NCBI GenBank assembly: GCA_050329415.1
Contig: JBHJOS010000158.1
Span: 1 to 5,348 of the forward strand
Length of the DNA stretch: 5,348 nt
Direction of reading: 5' to 3'
From: JANNOG01 sp050329415
GTDB taxonomy: Bacteria; Actinomycetota; Actinomycetes; Actinomycetales; JBBAYJ01
A program made the translations under genes and the position numbers. Under the pieces are notes generated by a model that was not told the origin of the DNA, ran no database searches, and saw only the letters and a list, made by a program, of their open reading frames with translations. This document shows positions 1 to 5,321 of the stretch, in pieces; position 1 is the stretch's first letter, and each line of letters starts with the position of its first letter.

Positions 1-956
1 GTGCACCAGTAGACGTCGGTCTCCGGCTGGAGGTCGAAGACCGCTCGGTGGGTGTACGCGACCTGGGTGAGGTAGCCGCCGGTGGTGTGGAGGATGCCCT
101 TCGGCTTCCCGGTGGTCCCGGACGTGTAGAGGATGAACAGCGGGTGCTCGGAGTCGAACGCCTCCGGCGTGTGCTCGGGCGACGCGGTCGTCACGATGTC
201 GTGCCACCACACGTCCCGGCCGTCGGTCCAGGCGGTGTCCTGCCCGGTCCGCCGCACGACGAGGACGTGGTCGACCGAGGTCGACGTCCCGTCGGCCGCG
301 GGCCGCAGCGCGGCGTCGACGGCCGGCTTGAGGGCGCTCGCTCCTCCCCGCCGGTATCCGCCGTCGGCCGTGATCACCAGCTTGGCGCCGGCGTCCAAGA
401 TCCGGCTGCGCAGCGCCTCGGCGCTGAAGCCCCCGAACACGACCGAGTGGGCGGCCCCGACCCGGGCGCAGGCCAGCATGGCGACGACCGCCTCGGGGAT
501 CATGGGTAGGTAGATCGCCACCCGGTCCCCGGCCCCCACCCCGAGTGCTGTCAGGGCGTTCGCCGCGCGGCACACCTCTGCGTGCAGCTCGGCGTAGGTG
601 ACGGTGCGGGTGTCCCCGGGTTCGCCCTCGAAGTGGATCGCGACCCGGTCCCCGCGACCGGCCGCGACGTGGCGGTCCACGCAGTTGACCGAGGCGTTGA
701 GTCGGCCGCCGACGAACCACCTGGCGAACGGCTTGTCGGACCAGTCGAGGGTCTCCGTCCATGGCTGCTCCCACGCGATGAGCTCGCGGGCCTGGCGGTC
801 CCAGAAGGCCAGCCGGTCGGCGGCCGCGTCGGCGTACCAGTCGGCGGTCGCCACGGCGGACTGCGCGAACCCGGGGTCCGGGGGAAACCGCCGCTGCTCG
901 TCGAGGAGGTTCTCGAGGGCCTGAGCCGGGGCCGGCGTGGACTGGTCGGTCGTCAT
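1..956 (-). CDS. acs: Acetyl-CoA synthetase, N-terminal part (cut by window edge)
   Basis: This enzyme of the ANL (AMP-forming) superfamily activates acetate with ATP and CoA to acetyl-CoA, AMP and pyrophosphate in the cytoplasm. The first 318 residues are present; full-length Acs is usually about 650, so about half is visible. The N-terminal Acs cap is seen around residues 37-90 (ADWYADAAADRLAFWDRQA, then WFVGGRLNASVNCVDRH). It is followed by GDRVAIYLPMIPEAVVAMLA at about 143-162 and GAAHSVVFGGFSAEALRSRI at about 167-186. The P-loop-like A3 motif YTSGTTGKPKG is at 277-287. The loop at 198-210 reads DGGYRRGGASALK, where the common form is DxGxRGGxxxxLK. The ATG at 956 is chosen because AAGGAG lies 6 bases upstream. 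The C-terminal half, including the regulatory acetylated lysine region, lies outside the window. The 319-base gap before it suggests its own promoter. Family assignment is very secure; acetate as substrate is inferred from the family and from the neighbouring actP. Confidence 0.96.
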   Translation of the reverse strand, partial: MTTDQSTPAPAQALENLLDEQRRFPPDPGFAQSAVATADWYADAAADRLAFWDRQARELIAWEQPWTETLDWSDKPFARWFVGGRLNASVNCVDRHVAAGRGDRVAIHFEGEPGDTRTVTYAELHAEVCRAANALTALGVGAGDRVAIYLPMIPEAVVAMLACARVGAAHSVVFGGFSAEALRSRILDAGAKLVITADGGYRRGGASALKPAVDAALRPAADGTSTSVDHVLVVRRTGQDTAWTDGRDVWWHDIVTTASPEHTPEAFDSEHPLFILYTSGTTGKPKGILHTTGGYLTQVAYTHRAVFDLQPETDVYWC

Positions 957-1122
957 GTCATGCTCCTTCGCGCGGCTGCGACGGTCCTGGGTCTGCTGAG
1001 CGGTCTGCTGGGCGGGTCGTCCGGGTCCGCTGCCGCGGGCCCCAGGACGACGGTAGTGAGGGCAGCCGACTCCGGCGAGCGGCCCGACCGGCGACTCCTG
1101 CCGCCTTCTCGCTGCTCCTGGT
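957..1122 (-). other. acs upstream leader, no gene seen
   Basis: These 166 bases lie between the palindrome array and acs. A 62-codon open frame (1146-958, GTG start inside the first palindrome) spans it, but it uses many A-ending codons (TCA, CTA, GCA, CCA, GGA) unlike the strongly G/C-ending codons of the neighbouring genes, and its protein resembles nothing I know. I see no convincing terminator, riboswitch or -10/-35 pair. If the promoter lies in or upstream of the array, this stretch would be a long 5' untranslated leader of acs. Confidence 0.5.
963..968 (-). promoter_or_regulatory. Shine-Dalgarno site of acs
   Basis: AAGGAG on the minus strand, 6 bases before the ATG at 956-954. It fixes the acs start. 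A second ATG (961-959) sits only one base after this site and reads ATG-ACA-TGA, so it is not a plausible start. Confidence 0.8.
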
Positions 1123-1144
1123 GATCGTCGACTTATCGACGATC
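1123..1144. promoter_or_regulatory. Palindrome R1, candidate operator upstream of acs
   Basis: A perfect inverted repeat: arm GATCGTCGA (1123-1131), core CTTA, arm TCGACGATC (1136-1144). The symmetry extends by two more bases each side (1121-1146), giving 11-bp arms. It is the copy closest to acs, 167 bases before the start codon. Its size and symmetry fit the binding site of a dimeric helix-turn-helix regulator. The self-palindromic GTCGAC (1127-1132) lies off-centre on the left. Confidence 0.65.
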
Positions 1145-1154
1145 ACACGACTGA

Positions 1155-1176
1155 GATCATCGATAAGTCGACGATC
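1155..1176. promoter_or_regulatory. Palindrome R2, candidate operator upstream of acs
   Basis: Inverted repeat with arms GATCATCGA and TCGACGATC around the core TAAG; one arm position mismatches, and symmetry extends to 1153-1178. Read on the minus strand it matches R1 at 21 of 22 positions, so R2 is an inverted copy of R1. Its centre is 32 bp from that of R1, about three helical turns, which places both on the same face of the DNA. Confidence 0.65.
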
Positions 1177-1190
1177 TCGGCCGTTCTCAC

Positions 1191-1202
1191 GGGGTATTCC
1201 CC
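1191..1202. repeat. GGGG/CCCC mini-palindrome between units A and B
   Basis: GGGG, TATT, CCCC: a perfect 4-bp-arm palindrome in the 29-base spacer between the two repeat units. Its AT core (AATA on the minus strand) lies in the interval where an acs promoter could sit, but I cannot pair it with a convincing -35 element. It may be chance. Confidence 0.35.
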
Positions 1203-1205
1203 TTT

Positions 1206-1227
1206 GATCGTCGACAAATCGAGGATC
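1206..1227. promoter_or_regulatory. Palindrome R3, candidate operator upstream of acs
   Basis: Inverted repeat with arms GATCGTCGA and TCGAGGATC around the core CAAA, with one arm mismatch; symmetry extends to 1204-1229 (TTGATC to GATCAA). Same orientation as R1, with its centre 51 bp from that of R2. It differs from R1 mainly in the core (CAAA against CTTA). Confidence 0.65.
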
Positions 1228-1237
1228 AAGACCTCGA

Positions 1238-1259
1238 GATCATCGATTTGTCGACGATC
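1238..1259. promoter_or_regulatory. Palindrome R4, candidate operator upstream of acs
   Basis: Inverted repeat with arms GATCATCGA and TCGACGATC around the core TTTG, with one arm mismatch. On the minus strand it matches R3 at 21 of 22 positions. Its centre is 32 bp from that of R3, repeating the R1-R2 spacing exactly. It begins 16 bases after the actP stop codon, so it could also act at the 3' end of the actP transcript. Confidence 0.65.
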
Positions 1260-1275
1260 AGCCAGGGGGATCGGA

Positions 1276-2895
1276 TCAGTGCGGCACGGCCTTCTCGGCG
1301 CCCGCGCCGGTGAGGGCCCGCACCTCCATCTCGGCCTGCTTGGCGTCGTGTTCCGGCGACGGCCGGCCGAGCAGCGTGCCGATGATCCCGAGGAGGAACG
1401 CCGCGGGAATGGACACGATCCCCGGGTTGCTCAGCGGGAAGATCGCGAAGTCCGCGCCCGGGATCATCGAAGTCTCCGTGCCCGACACCGTAGGGCTGAT
1501 CGCGATGAGCCCCACCGCGAGGACGAGTCCGCCATACATGCTGAACAGCGCCCCGGTCGTGTTGAAGCGCTTCCAGAACAGCGAGTACACGATGGTGGGG
1601 AGGTTGGCGCTGGCCGCGACCGCGAACGCCAGCGCCACCAGGAACGCCACGTTCTGCCGCTGGGCGGCGACGCCGCCCACGATCGCCAGGGCCCCGATGA
1701 CGACCACCGTGATCCGGGCGATCCGCACCTCACCGTCGGCGTCGACCTCGCCGGGCCGCTTGATGACGTTGGCGTAGATGTCGTGCGCGAACGAGGCCGC
1801 TGCGGTGATCGTCAGCCCCGCGACCACGGCGAGGATGGTGGCGAAGGCGACTGCCGAGATGAAGCCGAGCAGCAGCGTGCCGCCCAGTTCGAAGGCCAGC
1901 AGCGGCGCCGCGGAGTTGCTGGCGCCCGGGGCGGCCAGGATCGCGTCGGGCCCGACCAGGGCTGCGGCACCGAATCCCAGCACCAGCGTGCACAGGTAGA
2001 ACAGTCCGATCAGCCCGATCGCCCACACCACGCTGCGGCGGGCTTCTTTCGACGACGGGACCGTGTAGAAACGCATGAGGACGTGGGGCAGGCCGGCCGT
2101 CCCGAGGACCAGCGCCAGCGACAGCGACACGAAGTCGATCTTCGCCAGCTCGCTCGCGCCGTAGCGCTGCATCGGGTCGATGAGCGCGGGATTGCCCGCA
2201 GCCGCGATCGCGTCGCCGAACAGCGCGGACAGGTTGAAACCCGACAGCGCGAGCACCCAGATCGTCATGACGACCGTGCCGGCGATGAGCAGCACGGCCT
2301 TGATGATCTGCACCCACGTGGTCCCGCGCATCCCGCCGACCAGGACGTAGATGGTCATGAGGACGCCGACGACCGCGATGACGAGGCTCACGCCGGTCGT
2401 CGACGACACTCCGAGCAGCAGGGCGACCAGGCCACCGGCCCCGGCCATCTGGGCGAGCAGGTAGAAGAACGACACCGCCAGGGTGTTCGTCGCGGCCGCG
2501 ACCCGGATCGGTCGCTGCCGCAGCCGGAACGACAGGACGTCGGCCATCGTGAACCGGCCGGTGTTGCGGAGCATCTCGGCCACCAGCAGCAGGGCGACCA
2601 GCCACGCCACGAGGAAGCCGATGGAGTACAGGAAGCCGTCGTAGCCGAAGATGGCGACGAGGCCCGCGATTCCGAGGAAGCTGGCCGCCGACAGGTAGTC
2701 ACCGGCGATGGCGACGCCGTTCTGACGGCCGCTGAACGAGCGCCCCGCCGCGTAGTAGTCCGCCGCCGTCCGGGTGGCCCGGGAGGCACGGAAGACCACG
2801 ACGAGGGTGACGACGACGAAGGCGCCGAAGATGGCGAGGTTGACGGCGGGGGAGCCCACGGTCGTGGTGGGCGCCGCCGTGGCGAGCGCGGTCAC
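1276..2895 (-). CDS. actP: Cation/acetate symporter, SSS family (ActP type)
   Basis: An integral membrane permease of the sodium:solute symporter family that imports acetate and related short carboxylates with a cation. The 539 residues are close to the roughly 550 of E. coli ActP. It starts with a hydrophobic helix at about 17-35, then DYYAAGRSFSGRQNGVAIAG (46-65) and DYLSAASFLGIAGLVAIFGYDG (about 66-87), the usual N-terminal SSS signature. GGMRGTTWVQIIKA is at 187-200, and the ActP-like loop GTAGLPHVLMRFYTVP at 265-280. AVVAGLTITAAASFAHDIYANV (356-377) corresponds to the helix that carries sodium-site hydroxyl residues in this family. About a dozen hydrophobic helices are visible. The GTG start at 2895 overlaps the TGA of the DUF485 gene (GTGA), with GGGGG 6 bases upstream, pointing to translational coupling; an extension to 3024 would add an arginine-rich stretch unlike the family. 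The gene lies upstream of acs in the same direction, so import and activation are adjacent. Substrate is inferred from family and neighbours. Confidence 0.93.
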   Translation of the reverse strand: MTALATAAPTTTVGSPAVNLAIFGAFVVVTLVVVFRASRATRTAADYYAAGRSFSGRQNGVAIAGDYLSAASFLGIAGLVAIFGYDGFLYSIGFLVAWLVALLLVAEMLRNTGRFTMADVLSFRLRQRPIRVAAATNTLAVSFFYLLAQMAGAGGLVALLLGVSSTTGVSLVIAVVGVLMTIYVLVGGMRGTTWVQIIKAVLLIAGTVVMTIWVLALSGFNLSALFGDAIAAAGNPALIDPMQRYGASELAKIDFVSLSLALVLGTAGLPHVLMRFYTVPSSKEARRSVVWAIGLIGLFYLCTLVLGFGAAALVGPDAILAAPGASNSAAPLLAFELGGTLLLGFISAVAFATILAVVAGLTITAAASFAHDIYANVIKRPGEVDADGEVRIARITVVVIGALAIVGGVAAQRQNVAFLVALAFAVAASANLPTIVYSLFWKRFNTTGALFSMYGGLVLAVGLIAISPTVSGTETSMIPGADFAIFPLSNPGIVSIPAAFLLGIIGTLLGRPSPEHDAKQAEMEVRALTGAGAEKAVPH

Positions 2896-3272
2896 CGGGC
2901 ACCCCCGGACGCGCTCGTCGCGCTGGTCGGGTCGGCGCCTTGGGCGACGGCGGCCTCGACCTCGTCCCGCATCCGCTCCGCCGCGGGATCGAGGTGACGG
3001 TCTGCCCACCGGACGTAGGCCCACGTGATGAGCGCCGTCGAGACGAACTGCCCGAGTCCGAACAGGAGCCCGACGTTGATGTTGCCCACCAGCTTGATCG
3101 CGAAGAAGTCGGTGGCGTAGGCCGCGAGCAGGACGTAGGTGAAGTACCAGACCAGGAAGGCCGCAGTCATCGGGAGCACGAACCGTCGGAAGCGGCCGCG
3201 CAGCGCGACGAACTCGGGCGTCGCCTGCATCTCCTCGAACGGCGAGGTGTCAGTGGGGGGACGGTTGCTCAC
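2892..3272 (-). CDS. DUF485 family small membrane protein (YjcH-like)
   Basis: A 126-residue inner-membrane protein of the DUF485 family, which is commonly encoded next to ActP-type permeases (yjcH-actP in E. coli). Its biochemical role is not settled; a partner or stabilising role for the permease is inference. An N-terminal hydrophilic part contains the family's entry motif PEFVALRGRFRRFVLP (about 19-34). Two hydrophobic helices follow at about 33-53 and 66-87, the second containing GLLFGLGQFVSTALITWAYV, with the typical RWADRHLDPAAERM after it. The C-terminal tail is rich in Ala, Ser and Thr and poorly conserved. The GTG at 3272 is chosen because AGGAGG lies just upstream; the longer frame starting at 3296 would place that Shine-Dalgarno site inside the gene. 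Its stop overlaps the actP start by four bases. Confidence 0.9.
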   Translation of the reverse strand: MSNRPPTDTSPFEEMQATPEFVALRGRFRRFVLPMTAAFLVWYFTYVLLAAYATDFFAIKLVGNINVGLLFGLGQFVSTALITWAYVRWADRHLDPAAERMRDEVEAAVAQGADPTSATSASGGAR

Positions 3273-3276
3273 GGGA

Positions 3277-3282
3277 CCTCCT
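3277..3282 (-). promoter_or_regulatory. Strong Shine-Dalgarno site of the DUF485 gene
   Basis: AGGAGG on the minus strand, 4 bases before the GTG at 3272-3270. It is the strongest ribosome binding site in the window and probably loads ribosomes for both the DUF485 gene and the coupled actP. Confidence 0.75.
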
Positions 3283-3426
3283 CGTTCCGGCGGCACGCCA
3301 CCCCGTCGTGGTGCGCCGTACCGCCACTGTGGTCCTGGCCCCGCCCGAGAAGTCCGGCTGCGGTCGCCGCGGGTAGCCGAGCGGTGCGATTCCTGCGACG
3401 AGCGGTCGGTGCGTCGCGGCCGCCGG

Positions 3427-3470
3427 GGTCCCGCCGCGGTCCCGCCGGGGTTCCGCCGGGGTCCCGCCGG
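3427..3470. repeat. Four-copy 11-bp tandem repeat after the symporter stop
   Basis: Four consecutive 11-bp units, on the plus strand GGTCCCGCCGC, GGTCCCGCCGG, GGTTCCGCCGG and GGTCCCGCCGG. On the coding strand they begin one base after the TGA of the symporter (3474-3472). The period is not a multiple of three. This looks like a slippage-type minisatellite in the 3' untranslated region. Confidence 0.8.
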
Positions 3471-3471
3471 G

Positions 3472-4971
3472 TCAGTCGGGCGCCGGGCCCGCCGGCCGGT
3501 CGGCGAACAGGGCCGCGGCGGCGGGGGCCGGCGGTCGGCCCCGCCGGGCCTCGACGAGGGAGCCGCCCACCATGACGCAGATCGCCAGTGGGACCGTCCA
3601 GGCGGCCGGCTGGGCGAGGGCGCTCGCCATCGCCGGCGGCAGCCGATTCGCCAGGCCGCTGATCGTCGCGACCGTGGCCAGCGCGGCCGCCGTCCCGCCG
3701 ACGGCGACTCCGGCCAGCGCCGAGGTCCGGCGCAGGCCGTGCCACCACAGCCCGAGCAGCAGCAGCGGCGCGAAGGTCGACGCCGCCAGCGCGAACGCCA
3801 GGCCCACGGTCTCGGCCAGCGGCACCCGGACGCCCCCTGCCGCGAGCGCGGCCGGCAGGGCCAGCGTGACGACCGCGGCGACCCGGAAGGACCGCGCAGA
3901 GGCCGTCCGTTCGGGTCGGGTGCGCAGGCGCAGGTCCCGGGACAACACGCCGGCGACCGAGACGGTCAGCCCGGACGCGGTGGAGGCGAACGCGGCGAAC
4001 GCCCCGCCCAGGGCCACCGCCGACAGCACGGCGCCCGCGAGGCCCGGCACCACGAGGGCCGGGAGCTCGACGACGACCGAGTCGGCTCCGCCGTTCGCCA
4101 GCCCGGGGGCGTACACCAGGGCGAGCACGGCGTACACCGGCGGCCACACGTAGAACAGCCCCAGCAGGCCGATGACGGCGGACGCCGTCCGCCGCGCCGC
4201 CGCGCCGTCCGGGTTGGTGTAGAAGCGCACGAGGACGTGGGGCAGGCCCATGGTGCCGAGGAACAGGGCCAGCAGCAGCGAGTACGTCGCGTACAGCTCG
4301 TCGGGCGCGGTGCCCGGCAGCGCCCAGGCGGGATCGGGAACCACCGGGGCGGGAGAGCCGTCGGCCCGCCAGACCACGACCATGACGGCCGCCGGCACGG
4401 CGATCGCCGCCAGCTTCAGCCAGTAGTGCATCGCCTGGACCAGGGTGATCGACCGCATTCCCCCGCCGTACACCGAGGCTCCGACGACCGCGGCCACGAC
4501 GGCGGCCCCGATCCAGCCCGGCAGCCCCGTCACGGCCCGCCACGTCACGGCCGCCCCGACGAACTGGGGCAGCAGGTAGAGCAGCCCCACGACGGCGACC
4601 ACGACGGCCGCGCCGCGGCGGACCGCCGCTCCCCCCAGGCGCAGCTCGGCGAAGTCCGCCAACGTGTAGGCGCCCGACCGGCGCAGGGGCGCCGCGACCA
4701 AGGTCAGCAGGGCGAGGTATCCCACGGTGTAACCGACGGGGAACCAGAGGGCGTCCACGCCGTCGACGAGGACGAGCCCCGCCACCCCGAGGAAGCTCGC
4801 TGCCGAGAGGTACTCACCGCCGATGGCCGATGCGTTGACCCACGGCCGCACGGTGCGCCCGGCGACGTAGAAGTCGCTGGTGCGCCGGGCCCGCCCGCTG
4901 GCCAGGGAGGCGACGCCCAATGTGAGGGCCGCGACCACCGCGACCGCGAGGACGGCGACCCAGGGCGTCAC
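3472..4971 (-). CDS. SSS family symporter, ActP-related, second copy
   Basis: A 499-residue sodium:solute symporter family permease of the acetate/monocarboxylate branch. It shares the ActP landmarks: SDFYVAGRTVRPWVNASAIG (about 32-51), then GEYLSAASFLGVAGLVLVDGVD (52-73), YGGGMRSITLVQAMHYWLK (168-186), GTMGLPHVLVRFYTNP (239-254) and ASTASGLTVSVAGVLSRDL (329-347). The C-terminus is shorter than that of the other symporter and ends in a Pro/Ala-rich tail (RGRPPAPAAAALFADRPAG). It is clearly diverged from the 1276-2895 copy, so it is not a recent duplicate. The GTG at 4971 overlaps the TGA of the upstream small gene (GTGA), with GAGGGGG 4 bases before it; a longer frame to 5085 would add an Arg-rich stretch from the other gene's shadow. 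Substrate is unknown; a carboxylate such as acetate, propionate or pyruvate is inferred. Naming it actP would be over-precise. Confidence 0.88.
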   Translation of the reverse strand: MTPWVAVLAVAVVAALTLGVASLASGRARRTSDFYVAGRTVRPWVNASAIGGEYLSAASFLGVAGLVLVDGVDALWFPVGYTVGYLALLTLVAAPLRRSGAYTLADFAELRLGGAAVRRGAAVVVAVVGLLYLLPQFVGAAVTWRAVTGLPGWIGAAVVAAVVGASVYGGGMRSITLVQAMHYWLKLAAIAVPAAVMVVVWRADGSPAPVVPDPAWALPGTAPDELYATYSLLLALFLGTMGLPHVLVRFYTNPDGAAARRTASAVIGLLGLFYVWPPVYAVLALVYAPGLANGGADSVVVELPALVVPGLAGAVLSAVALGGAFAAFASTASGLTVSVAGVLSRDLRLRTRPERTASARSFRVAAVVTLALPAALAAGGVRVPLAETVGLAFALAASTFAPLLLLGLWWHGLRRTSALAGVAVGGTAAALATVATISGLANRLPPAMASALAQPAAWTVPLAICVMVGGSLVEARRGRPPAPAAAALFADRPAGPAPD

Positions 4972-5321
4972 CCGGCCCCCTCGACGGCGTCCCGGTAGTC
5001 GCGCTCGGTCCGCTCGGCGCCAGCGACGTACCAGCGGGACGCCAGCCACACCAGCGGGTACACGCCGACCCCCAGCAGCAGCCACGGCAGGGGGACTCCG
5101 GCGACCGCGGCCCGGCCCAGCCCGGGGACCACGAGGACCGCGAGCGGCCAGCCGAACAGGGGCAGCGCGACGACGGCGAGGGTGACCGCCGCCCAGCGCA
5201 GCAGCGCCCGCCGCAGACCGGCGTCGTAGACCCGGGTGACCTCGTCCGCCGGGGCGGCGGGGGTGGGCGGCGTCGGCCGGGGCCTGCCCGGCTGCCGGCC
5301 GTACGGCGTGGACCGGGTCAC
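4968..5321 (-). CDS. Small two-helix membrane protein, putative symporter partner
   Basis: A 117-residue protein I do not recognise as a clear member of a named family. The N-terminus (1-27) is hydrophilic and rich in Pro and Arg (GRQPGRPRPTPPTPAAP). Two hydrophobic segments follow, at about 41-67 and 78-96, and then a charged tail (SRWYVAGAERTERDYRDAVEG). Size, two-helix layout, the RWYV-type boundary and position directly before an SSS permease match the DUF485 protein at 2892-3272, although the FGLGQF signature is missing. It may be a diverged functional counterpart of DUF485. The GTG start at 5321 has only a weak GGCGGG upstream; the stop overlaps the symporter start by four bases. That the product is real is well supported by the coupling and codon use; its role is inference. 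Confidence 0.75.
   Translation of the reverse strand: MTRSTPYGRQPGRPRPTPPTPAAPADEVTRVYDAGLRRALLRWAAVTLAVVALPLFGWPLAVLVVPGLGRAAVAGVPLPWLLLGVGVYPLVWLASRWYVAGAERTERDYRDAVEGAG

Larger units (their letters stand above)
1123..1176. repeat. Repeat unit A (R1 plus inverted R2)
   Basis: A 54-bp inverted repeat made of R1, a 10-base spacer and R2. As minus-strand RNA its two 22-base arms can pair along their whole length, with one G-U pair, around the 10-base loop. There is no T-run after it, so it is not a standard rho-independent terminator. Unit B (1206-1259) has the same design and length. Confidence 0.8.
1206..1259. repeat. Repeat unit B (R3 plus inverted R4)
   Basis: A 54-bp inverted repeat made of R3, a 10-base spacer and R4, standing 29 bases from unit A. 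The two 22-base arms are complementary except at one position. Compared with unit A, the arm sequences are nearly conserved while both 4-bp cores have changed together, keeping the within-unit complementarity. Whether units A and B arose by tandem duplication cannot be decided from one window. Confidence 0.8.
3273..3471 (-). other. Intergenic region between the two transporter modules
   Basis: These 199 bases separate the second symporter from the DUF485-actP pair. The part next to the symporter stop holds an 11-bp tandem repeat; the rest is unremarkable GC-rich sequence. None of the GATCGTCGA-type palindromes found upstream of acs occurs here. I cannot identify a promoter or a terminator with a T-run, so I cannot tell whether actP is transcribed with the upstream module or separately. 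Confidence 0.5.

Noticed and set aside
954..961. Minimal upstream frame ATG-ACA-TGA overlapping the acs start
   Set aside because: Its ATG lies one base from the Shine-Dalgarno site, too close for initiation; the acs ATG has proper spacing.
48..1124. Plus-strand frames opposite acs
   Set aside because: Shadows of the acs gene, whose motifs (for example YTSGTTGKPKG) are unmistakable on the minus strand.
958..1146. A 62-codon minus-strand frame ending one base before the acs start
   Set aside because: Codons often end in A, the start lies in a palindrome, it has no Shine-Dalgarno site I can see, and the product is unlike any protein I know.
1123..1259. Cluster of GATC sites as a Dam methylation or origin-like element
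   Set aside because: The GATC copies are simply the ends of the palindromes; high-GC actinobacteria are not expected to use Dam, and no DnaA-box-like or AT-rich region is present.
1123..1259. CRISPR array
   Set aside because: The units are palindromes in alternating orientation with 10- and 29-base gaps, not direct repeats with uniform spacers of about 30-40 bases.
1123..1259. Rho-independent terminator of actP
   Set aside because: Hairpins are possible but no T-run follows any of them on the minus strand; four phased copies also fit an operator array better.
1462..1470. Half-site GATCATCGA inside actP
   Set aside because: No partner arm lies next to it and it encodes ordinary residues of ActP; likely chance.
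1204..2997. A 597-codon plus-strand frame opposite actP
   Set aside because: It is antisense to a secure ActP gene, is dominated by Arg, Asp, Gln and Gly as shadow frames in GC-rich DNA are, and starts inside the palindrome array.
3324..3332. CCACTGTGG palindrome in the intergenic region
   Set aside because: Only 4-bp arms in GC-rich sequence and a single copy; expected by chance.
3139..4998. A 619-codon plus-strand frame opposite the second symporter
   Set aside because: Same low-complexity Arg/Gly/Asp composition; the minus-strand SSS permease explains the coding signal.
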